From contig JAGAFU010000059.1 in the NCBI GenBank assembly GCA_017627955.1, forward strand, positions 1-64,000: 64,000 nt of DNA. The letters are read 5' to 3'. Both the position numbers and the translations under genes were made by a program. Shown one piece after another: positions 9,801 to 14,197 of this stretch; positions within the stretch are counted from its first letter, which is position 1; each line of letters begins with the position of its first letter. This DNA is from Bacteroidales bacterium (GTDB lineage Bacteria; Bacteroidota; Bacteroidia; Bacteroidales; UBA932). The notes beneath the pieces are model-generated. The model had not been told where the DNA came from and made no database searches. It saw only the letters and a list, made by a program, of their open reading frames with translations.

Positions 9801-10539
9801 GTTCTTGAGAACAAGTTCTGAGGAGGAGATTGCAGAAACATTTGATCGTCTGAAAGAAAAATACGGTCGTGATATTTTTGGGCAGGGGTACATATACAAA
9901 ATTATTGATGATTCTGAATTGGCAGATGTAGATTCTCTCACTGAAGATGAAAAGGAGAATGGGATTGACACCTCGAAGGATTATTATGTACCATACGATA
10001 AAGGAGATAAGGACGGAAATCGCTGGTATCTTGAGACTCCTTTCGCCATCGCCTGGTCCAAGGAAAATGTCCATTTTTTGAAGACAAATTCTGGTAAGAA
10101 AGGTGCGGGAATGCCTGTTGTTAGAAATACTCAATTCAATTTTAAGGAGGGATTTTGTTGGAGTCTGATTAATGGTACTCGAAGCGAGAATGATTTGAAG
10201 TTTAGGCTTTCAAGCGCAGGAGTAAATGATGTAGGTGGAATGAGCTTGCATAGCATGTCATCGTTACTGCCAGACTACTACATTGTGTGCCTCGGTAATA
10301 GTAATCTGATGAGTAGGTACTCTGAAACATTTATCAATTTTACCGTCAATTTTCAGATTAACGATGCAAGAATCCTTCCTATTATTGTCCCTAATCAAGA
10401 CGAACTGAATTCCTTTAGAAAAGTATTTGATAAAGCGTTGTCAATGAAGAAACTACACTCAGAATATCAAGATGAAGAGGAGATTCGCAGGGAACTAAAT
10501 CAACTAGTTGATAACCTCTATATTGGTAAGACCATATAG
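6805..10539 (+). CDS. Eco57I-type adenine-specific DNA methyltransferase with an exchangeable C terminus
   Basis: 1244 residues. Methyltransferase motif I is VLDPACGSGAF (D ~507) and the catalytic motif IV is NPPY (747-750), together defining an N6-adenine methylase of the Eco57I/PglX/Type IIG group. The N terminus has LDLVVYEIRH, possibly a degenerate nuclease fold, without a clear ExK. The region after NPPY should hold target recognition. From about 9055 the DNA becomes markedly more AT-rich. Codons 1089-1094 (VHFLKT) lie in a 17-bp sequence repeated inverted at 11347-11363, and codons 1115-1119 (EGFCW) in a 16-bp sequence repeated inverted at 10914-10929. Homologous alternative C termini lie in reverse orientation downstream. 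The last ~150 residues are therefore probably switchable by DNA inversion. No pglZ, brxC or brxL is nearby, so this is not a BREX locus. Confidence 0.9.
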   Translation: MQFNKAYNRQEFVSFLRNSFLPDDFQPAETPVTLHTQTKFTSSVTKLGSCSSLDLVVYEIRHRSRNDARVGLSKEAFRVLADEWEDRALVIFVPEESANNYRFSLITVELDLSDSGKLNKRYSNPRRYSYYLGAGIATHTPDQFLQQKGRVVDGNDLKDRFSVEVLTKAFYNELSDWYAWAVRVVRFPNKIDDPYDDDQYNSEATIRLVTRLIFVWFLKQKHLIPDEFFDEKFIANNLLDGFEPNAIVNLFGKSEESRYYKAILQNLFFAMLNSPITPEDKDTISERRFRSGRGDYDNNKLMRYESMFSNPKLFVELANKTVPFLNGGLFDCLDDKDHGNYIDGFSDRDVVKRSLIVPDYLFFGDTVGKDIDLSEWYGDASKKKVSASGIIDILKRYNFTVEENTPYDQEVSLDPELLGKVFENLLASYNPETKTTARKQTGSFYTPREIVQYMVDESIIAHLNKTVGKELEPEYRKLVSYTDEPLKLTENQKSAIISALYDCKVLDPACGSGAFPMGILQQMVHILSELDPTNEKWEDIVLDKAVEESNDESSTLSEEEKEERRRDIERSFDESLNYPDYARKLYLIENCIYGVDIQPIAIQISKLRFFISLVVDQKANNNPVENFGIRPLPNLEAKFVAANSLIGLKKNNSLFVTNIIEIEEKLQKANHKIFSAKTYRTKRKYRELLKTLRHEMVEKLAEIDVISNDQVEQLASWDMFDQNSYASFFDPEWMFGVSSGFDIVIGNPPYVSTKGVKEEDKKKYEAEFGFSDDTYNLFTFKGLSLTNKGGSLSYIIPKTFWTTGTKRGMRDLILGKQIRYVFDTANPFEAVMVDTCIIQVLNEDFVGNNLVHFLDGSKDLRNPIVFDPIEQRIFCNTQNSVIFKPSAYNMHIWNLYGEKVKDLYNQWWDKIETSKKISQNAAVLKKYRESLKPGDVALLGCLTEGGQGLATANNGKYIAVRKSTKWAGNILESRPKKLQDAVVRFKIAPRELYGLSPIEFLRTSSEEEIAETFDRLKEKYGRDIFGQGYIYKIIDDSELADVDSLTEDEKENGIDTSKDYYVPYDKGDKDGNRWYLETPFAIAWSKENVHFLKTNSGKKGAGMPVVRNTQFNFKEGFCWSLINGTRSENDLKFRLSSAGVNDVGGMSLHSMSSLLPDYYIVCLGNSNLMSRYSETFINFTVNFQINDARILPIIVPNQDELNSFRKVFDKALSMKKLHSEYQDEEEIRRELNQLVDNLYIGKTI
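10069..10085 (+). repeat. Left 17-bp inversion site within the methyltransferase gene
   Basis: GTCCATTTTTTGAAGAC, encoding VHFLK plus the first two bases of the next codon, starting at codon 1089. It is identical in inverted orientation to 11347-11363, while flanking bases differ. The outermost GTC/GAC is dyad-symmetric, as expected weakly for a serine recombinase site. Confidence 0.8.
10147..10162 (+). repeat. 16-bp sequence shared with silent module C
   Basis: GAGGGATTTTGTTGGA encodes EGFCW. It is repeated exactly and inverted at 10914-10929, where module C begins, and identity stops on both sides. The matching position in module B (GAGGGTCTATGCTGGA) is diverged, so the match is not only due to protein conservation. 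It may be a second crossover point or a trace of past recombination. Confidence 0.5.
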
Positions 10540-10929
10540 CATATTTACTATATCATTGATAGAGCTCTCGATTACTTCTAATCGTGAGTTTTTCTGCTCT
10601 CCATGTGTCACAGCTTTAGATTCTTCTGATTTTATTTTGACCGCTTCTTGGAATAGGGGCTTTAAACATTCTAGAAACTCTTTGCTCGGCACTACAACCG
10701 GAAGTAAACGGATGTCGTTAATTTGGATGTTCACGGAGCAGTTTATGAATGTCCTGTAATAATTGAAAAGCAAAACCGAATTCAAGATGCTAACAAAATA
10801 ATAATTAGGTAGTTGTGTCGTGATTGAACATAAAGACATAGAGCCGACATCATTCACGGATGCAGACTTCATTTTGGCTTTTAAAAGCCTTGCTTGAGGG
10901 TTAAGAACATTGTTCCAACAAAATCCCTC
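10504..10929 (-). pseudogene. Silent C-terminal specificity module C of the methyltransferase
   Basis: An open frame of about 141 residues, starting EGFCWNN and containing SASVNDVGSMSL, LPNYYFV, TFINCSVNIQIND and LLPVVVP. It aligns along its length with residues 1115-1244 of the active methyltransferase (SAGVNDVGGMSL, LPDYYIV, TFINFTVNFQIND, ILPIIVP). There is no promoter or proper start: its first codons overlap the stop of module B in another frame. Its stop (10504-10506) lies in a 14-bp palindrome inside the coding end of the active gene, so the two 3' ends overlap antisense. It is a storage cassette rather than a gene. An internal ATG exists at 10872 but would give only a fragment. Confidence 0.78.
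10914..10929 (-). repeat. Inverted copy of the 16-bp sequence at the start of module C
   Basis: Exact inverted partner of 10147-10162. A crossover between the two would join codon 1114 of the active gene to module C in frame, giving a predicted 1255-aa protein. Confidence 0.5.
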
Positions 10930-11363
10930 TACTTTATGGAATAGATTCTGTCTACGGTCTTATCTAACCTTTGCTGAAGAACCATTAATTCATCTGCACC
11001 GTTAGATGACTTCTTAATTCGAATCGCATCTTCAAAGATGATTTTCAGCTCCTTCAAATCATCTTGAGTAGGAATGATAATAGGTAGCTGACGGGCATCG
11101 TTTATCTGAAAAGTCTGTGTATTATTTACATAATTATCAACGTAATAGCTCATTAATGTGGAATTAATGAGGCAAATAATGTAGTACTCTGGAACTCTCG
11201 GTGTGAGACCATATAAACTCATACTCTTAACGTCATTGATACTCTTCTGCTTGAGCCGACATTTAAGGAAAGTGGTGTTTATATCGCTCCAGCATAGACC
11301 CTCCTTAAAAAAGAACGTGTATCCCTGGTAACGAGCTCTTGGATCCGTCTTCAAAAAATGGAC
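10929..11363 (-). pseudogene. Silent C-terminal specificity module B of the methyltransferase
   Basis: An open frame of about 144 residues, beginning VHFLKTDPRARYQGY inside the 17-bp repeat, then FFFKEGLCWSDIN, SINDVKSMSL, VPEYYIICLINS, QTFQINDARQLPIIIP and ending RIYSIK. It aligns with residues 1089-1244 of the active protein over its whole length, with strong conservation at KEG-CW, ND--MSL and QINDAR-LPI and divergence between. A stop lies just upstream of the repeat (TGA TGC CCG TTC...), and no ATG is in a usable place, so it is not expressed in this orientation. After inversion at the 17-bp sites it would replace the active C terminus in frame. Confidence 0.82.
11347..11363 (-). repeat. 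Right 17-bp inversion site at the start of module B
   Basis: Exact inverted partner of 10069-10085, in the same reading frame (VHFLK). It lies 18 nt from the stop codon of the serine recombinase gene. Confidence 0.8.
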
Positions 11364-11381
11364 GGTATTTTGGAACGGGCA

Positions 11382-12032
11382 TCAATAGATGCCTCGATTC
11401 CATCGCTCACTTGTGATTTTTGTTGGAATTCGAATACCGGTATACGCAAGGTATCTATACAAAGTTCCTCTTGCTACTTTTATCTTTTTGGCAATATCTG
11501 GAATACTTACGCCATCCTCTAACTGCTTTACGATAAATGCGTGCTTACTTCTACACACTTTATTCAGAGCTCTGTTTCTAACGCCCTTTTTCCTTCCGAG
11601 GTTTGTGCCCTCAGCTTTAATTCTGGCCAGCGCCTCCTTGGTGCGTTGGCTGATTAGGTTGCGCTCAATCTCGGCAGACAGTCCGAAAGCAAAGGCCAGC
11701 ACCTTGCTCTGAATATCTTCGCCCAGCCGGTAATTATCCTTTATAGTCCATACCCTGCATTCCTTTGTCATGCAGATGTTCAGGATTTCCATAATCATGA
11801 ACAGATTTCTGCCCAAGCGGGACAACTCCGCGCAAATGATGAGATCATCTTTTTGAACACGCTTGAGAAGCTTGCCCAGCTGACGCTTGTTATAGTTCTT
11901 GGTTCCACTGATGGTCTCTTCAATCCACCCATCAATGGTCATAGATTGTTTGGCGCAGAAGTTATTAATTTCAAACCTCTGGTTCTCGACAGTTTGCTTG
12001 TCGCTGCTTACTCTGATGTACCCGTAAATCAT
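11382..12032 (-). CDS. Serine site-specific recombinase (DNA invertase, Mpi-like)
   Basis: 216 residues. The N-terminal resolvase/invertase domain has YGYIRVSSDKQ with the catalytic Ser near residue 9-10, ELSRLGRN (~69-76) and SAEIERNLISQRTKEAL at the long helix. The C-terminal ~60 residues hold an HTH (GVSIPDIAKKIKVARGTLYRYL). The start MIYGYIRVSSDKQTVENQRFEI resembles the Bacteroides master DNA invertase Mpi family, which flips promoters and other segments at short inverted repeats. Its place directly outside the inverted repeat pair makes it the likely enzyme switching the methyltransferase C terminus. It is transcribed away from the 12081 gene and shares a 48-nt AT-rich divergent gap with it. 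Confidence 0.88.
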   Translation of the reverse strand: MIYGYIRVSSDKQTVENQRFEINNFCAKQSMTIDGWIEETISGTKNYNKRQLGKLLKRVQKDDLIICAELSRLGRNLFMIMEILNICMTKECRVWTIKDNYRLGEDIQSKVLAFAFGLSAEIERNLISQRTKEALARIKAEGTNLGRKKGVRNRALNKVCRSKHAFIVKQLEDGVSIPDIAKKIKVARGTLYRYLAYTGIRIPTKITSERWNRGIY

Positions 12033-12080
12033 ATTTTATCCATTTAATTGAGCTTCAACCGATAAAAAGCGTAACTTTAC

Positions 12081-12755
12081 ATGACCAGAATAGAAACACA
12101 AACAAATAATTGCCAAGCGATGTCCAAACTGTCAAAACTCTACTCTATGATTACCAATGCCCAGGAACTTGGTATTGAGTTGGGTAAGGAGGTCTATAAG
12201 CAGACCGACAAACTGGAAGAAGAGATCATAAAAAAAGAGATTCTTCCTGTTGTAAAGGATCAAATTGAGCCAACGATGCGACAAATTAAACGTGATCTGA
12301 CGCTGGTTGTCGACTATGTGCCAGGCGCGCCTCTTCGTATTCGTCTCTCGCGAGAACCGGGCATCTATAATCGAGAAGATTTTATTGAGCTTACCCCGGA
12401 CCCTCAGGCAGAACACGGTACCCGTAAAGGTGGTAAGAATATCAAGCGTGCTCCAAGATCAATAATCAAGATTACCCGTTCAGACCAATCTGTCTTGCTG
12501 GAATCGACAGCCGCTGCCACTCTTGTGGCTGCCATAAAAGAGGCGGACCCTTTCAAAGTAAGGGGACTTGGTATTCTCTGTTGTAAGGTCCCACTTGTTT
12601 CTACGACAAAGGACAACAAATACGGTGATACGCAGGTAGAGGTCGCGCCTGGTCTTTTTGTTATTACTCATTCCAACAACCAGATGAAGAAAGATTATCT
12701 TGAGCAGATTTCCACGGCGCTGAATCTGGGCTGGAAAGTTGAACTAATCAAGTAG
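12081..12755 (+). CDS. Hypothetical protein of the defence cargo
   Basis: 224 residues, no family recognised. The N-terminal ~60 residues are helical and charged (KLEEEIIKKEILPVVKDQIEP). The rest looks globular: LRIRLSREPGIYNREDFIELTPD, a basic stretch RKGGKNIKRAPRS, VLLESTAAATLVAAIK, and a C-terminal KKDYLEQISTALNLGWKVELI. No signal peptide or membrane segment is seen. ATG at 12120 is an alternative start and may be better, since a -7-like box TAACTTTA sits at 12072-12079, too close to 12081. It lies between the recombinase and two further small cargo genes, so an accessory defence or regulatory role is possible but unsupported by motif. Confidence 0.6.
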   Translation: MTRIETQTNNCQAMSKLSKLYSMITNAQELGIELGKEVYKQTDKLEEEIIKKEILPVVKDQIEPTMRQIKRDLTLVVDYVPGAPLRIRLSREPGIYNREDFIELTPDPQAEHGTRKGGKNIKRAPRSIIKITRSDQSVLLESTAAATLVAAIKEADPFKVRGLGILCCKVPLVSTTKDNKYGDTQVEVAPGLFVITHSNNQMKKDYLEQISTALNLGWKVELIK

Positions 12756-12764
12756 TTTATTCAG

Positions 12765-13103
12765 ATGGTTGGCAAATTTCCCGTGATAACCCTCTGTGGC
12801 AGTACGCGTTTCAAGGAGCAGTTTCTGGAGGCGCAGAAGCGCCTAACCCTCGCCGGCAACATCGTTATTAGCGTCGGCCTCTTCGGGCATAGTGGGGACG
12901 ATGAAGTGTGGACGGAGGGTACGAAGGAGATGTTGGACGATATGCACAAGCGGAAAATCGACATGGCCGACGCAATCTACGTAATCAACGTAAACGGCTA
13001 TATCGGCTCCAGCACCCGATCCGAGATAGAATACGCTATAGCGAATGGTAAGAAAGTGTTGTTCTTGGAACCCGAAAAGTTGACAGAATCGTATGACTAC
13101 TGA
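12765..13103 (+). CDS. Nucleoside 2-deoxyribosyltransferase-like small protein
   Basis: 112 residues. Starts ITLCGSTRFKEQFLEAQKRL and continues with DDMHKRKIDMADAIYVINV, GYIGSSTRSEIEYAIANGKK and VLFLEP, the pattern of the nucleoside 2-deoxyribosyltransferase-like Rossmann superfamily. In the enzymes the Asp in the D-MADAI-type segment and a Glu (here SEIEYA) take part in catalysis. Substrate is unknown; superfamily members include nucleotide-hydrolysing enzymes, and some defence effectors share the general fold. Its end overlaps the next gene by 11 nt. A second unrelated superfamily member occurs at 39942 in the chromosome. Confidence 0.7.
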   Translation: MVGKFPVITLCGSTRFKEQFLEAQKRLTLAGNIVISVGLFGHSGDDEVWTEGTKEMLDDMHKRKIDMADAIYVINVNGYIGSSTRSEIEYAIANGKKVLFLEPEKLTESYDY

Positions 13104-13452
13104 AGAACTCTGCAAGATTCGCAGAATCATTCTGCTCTCAAGGATTGGATGCATCGTCGCAAAGATGTCCGAGTTATTCCGCATCTCCCTTACGGATGCA
13201 TTGGACGTATTCTATAGAAGCGACACCTGTCGCCGGTTCCATGATGAGAAGACGGGGCTGTATCTTTATGGGGATCTGTATATTATCGATGAGTTGGAGA
13301 TTGAGCTGCTGGGAGCGAAAGGAGATAGTGAACTTCGCAGCATTCTTTTTCAATCCCTCAGCATTGACGAGCAGATATCGGAAGTGGAAAAGTTCAGGCG
13401 GTTCTTAATGGATAATGTTTCCTTTCTGGATCCTCAACCTATGAGTATCTAG
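13093..13452 (+). CDS. DUF3791 domain protein
   Basis: 119 residues. The segment VAKMSELFRISLTDALDVFYRSDTCRRFHDEKTGLYLYGDLYIIDELEIE matches my recollection of DUF3791, a small domain often found beside DUF3990 in putative toxin-antitoxin-like pairs; no DUF3990 partner is visible here. The C-terminal ~35 residues are extra. The start overlaps the preceding gene by 11 nt, indicating coupled expression. It is the last gene before the tRNA-Leu, and therefore the last cargo gene of the element. Confidence 0.6.
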   Translation: MTTEELCKIRRIILLSRIGCIVAKMSELFRISLTDALDVFYRSDTCRRFHDEKTGLYLYGDLYIIDELEIELLGAKGDSELRSILFQSLSIDEQISEVEKFRRFLMDNVSFLDPQPMSI

Positions 13453-13487
13453 AGCGCTTAACCACACTTTTCCAAATGCACCAAGCA

Positions 13488-13543
13488 GGGACCAAGTCGG
13501 GACCAAGTCAGGGACTAAGTCGCCAAAATGTCGCCAAAAATTG
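13488..13543. repeat. Tandem 11-bp repeats next to the tRNA-Leu attachment site
   Basis: Units GGGACCAAGTC, GGGACCAAGTC, then GGGACTAAGTC after one extra base, followed by GCCAAAATGTC and GCCAAAAATTG. The array is close to the inferred end of the integrated element, where integrase or excisionase arm-binding sites are usually placed. It may also be the decayed end of a coding sequence. Not a CRISPR array: units are too short and there are no spacers. Confidence 0.55.
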
Positions 13544-13550
13544 AGACGCA

Positions 13551-13590
13551 AAAAGAGCTAACCACTGAAAATCAGGCAGTTAGCTCTTTT
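13551..13590 (-). terminator. Strong hairpin terminator after tRNA-Leu
   Basis: A perfect 12-bp stem AAAAGAGCTAAC / GTTAGCTCTTTT (13551-13562 and 13579-13590) with a 16-nt loop. On the minus strand it follows the tRNA 3' end directly and ends in a T run. The A/T ends make it bidirectional, so it may also stop transcripts from the element. Confidence 0.85.
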
Positions 13591-13595
13591 AAAGG

Positions 13596-13680
13596 TGCCC
13601 CGGGCGGGACTCGAACCCGCACAGCCGTTTCGGGCCAAGGGATTTTAAGTCCCTCGTGTCTACCATTCCACCACCAGGGC
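13596..13680 (-). tRNA. tRNA-Leu (anticodon UAA)
   Basis: 85 nt with a class-II layout. The acceptor arm is GCCCTGG at the 5' end and CCGGGGC plus discriminator A at the 3' end. The D-loop region contains GGTGGAATGGTAGACACG, the anticodon stem AGGGA/TCCCT encloses loop CTTAAAA with anticodon TAA at 13645-13647, a long variable arm follows, then TTCGAGTCC of the T arm. CCA is not encoded; the genomic 3' extension reads CCT. The 3' end faces the mobilizable element, consistent with use of the tRNA 3' end as its attachment site. Confidence 0.95.
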
Positions 13681-13714
13681 GTGGAGATCGACAATGCTGT
13701 CAATTACACGACGG

Positions 13715-13722
13715 CAAAGGTA
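13715..13722 (-). promoter_or_regulatory. Promoter -7 box of tRNA-Leu
   Basis: TACCTTTG on the minus strand matches TAnnTTTG and lies 35 nt upstream of the mature tRNA 5' end, leaving a short leader. Confidence 0.55.
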
Positions 13723-13749
13723 GTAAAAAAGAGCGAATCCTGCTAAAAC

Positions 13750-14136
13750 CTACTCCAGTTTCGTGTCGGTCTTGGCCTGGAAACGGGCGACGTTGACAAT
13801 AAAGCGCTCATGTGTACCCTCACCGATAATTCCATGTGAGTCTTGGGCTACCACCTTGAAAGTCAGCCTACGGCCGTCTATTCCTATTAGTTCCGAGTCG
13901 CACCAAACCTTCATCCCTTGGGGTGTGGCGCTGACATGGCTGACATTGACATGCGTCCCGACGGTCTCGAAACCTGCGTCGAGATAGGGCTGGACGCTGA
14001 GCCTGCAGGTCCGTTCCATAAGGGTGATCATAAGCGGGGTGGCGAAAACCCGCACTGTGCCGCTGCCGATGTGGCAGGCGAGAAGCTCCGGGGTGACGAT
14101 TTCCTCCTGGTAGCCTTTAATTCCTAGTTCGAGCAT
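13750..14136 (-). CDS. Hotdog-fold thioesterase family protein
   Basis: 128 residues from MLELGIKGYQEEIVTPELLACHIGSG. VFATPLMITLMERTCRLSVQPYL, TVGTHVNVSHVSATPQG and FKVVAQDSHGIIGEGTHERFIV are typical of the fluoroacetyl-CoA thioesterase-like hotdog family, with a Thr/Glu in the MITLMERT helix and a His in TVGTHVNV at the usual active-site places. It probably hydrolyses a small acyl-CoA; the substrate is unknown. An in-frame extension upstream (to 14262) reads through a dispersed repeat and is rejected as part of the gene. Confidence 0.8.
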   Translation of the reverse strand: MLELGIKGYQEEIVTPELLACHIGSGTVRVFATPLMITLMERTCRLSVQPYLDAGFETVGTHVNVSHVSATPQGMKVWCDSELIGIDGRRLTFKVVAQDSHGIIGEGTHERFIVNVARFQAKTDTKLE

Positions 14137-14140
14137 AATA

Positions 14141-14166
14141 GATTCTTCACTTCGTTCAGAATGACA
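14141..14166 (-). repeat. Dispersed repeat, family B copy 1
   Basis: On the minus strand it reads TGTCATTCTGAACGAAGTGA and continues AGAATC, almost the same as copies at 51480-51504 and 55404-55430. A partial second copy (TTGTTCAGAATGACAA) follows at about 14173-14188. It lies between two minus-strand genes. Confidence 0.7.
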
Positions 14167-14197
14167 ACAAAATCCTTGTTCAGAATGACAAATATCT

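Larger units (their letters stand above)
10069..11363. other. Predicted invertible segment carrying alternative methyltransferase C termini
   Basis: The segment is bounded by exact inverted 17-bp repeats. It contains the active 3' end of the methyltransferase on the plus strand and two silent homologous 3' modules on the minus strand, with the recombinase gene 18 nt outside its right edge. Inversion would place module B in frame after codon 1088, giving a predicted 1232-aa protein. The arrangement (recombinase beside the segment, silent copies without start codons, same frame at both sites) is what is known from invertible hsdS and PglX loci. Inversion itself is predicted, not observed. Confidence 0.8.

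Noticed and set aside
3508-10539. Assignment to BREX, DISARM or Type I restriction
   Set aside because: Core partner genes (pglZ, brxC, brxL; drmA, drmB; hsdR, hsdM, hsdS) are absent, so only family-level descriptions are justified.
10504-11363. The two minus-strand frames as independent genes
   Set aside because: They lack promoters and normal start codons, begin inside a recombination repeat or inside the stop of the other, and align with the C terminus of the active methyltransferase. They are silent modules.
13488-13543. Possible CRISPR array
   Set aside because: Units of 11 bp without spacers, and no cas genes in the window.
1-13600. Prophage origin of the left region
   Set aside because: No capsid, terminase, tail or lysis genes; the genes are those of a mobilizable element.
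13528-13746. Plus-strand open frame of 72 codons across the tRNA-Leu
   Set aside because: It is the translated complement of the tRNA and its terminator (the familiar GGTRTRTAVSGQGILSPSC-type false protein).
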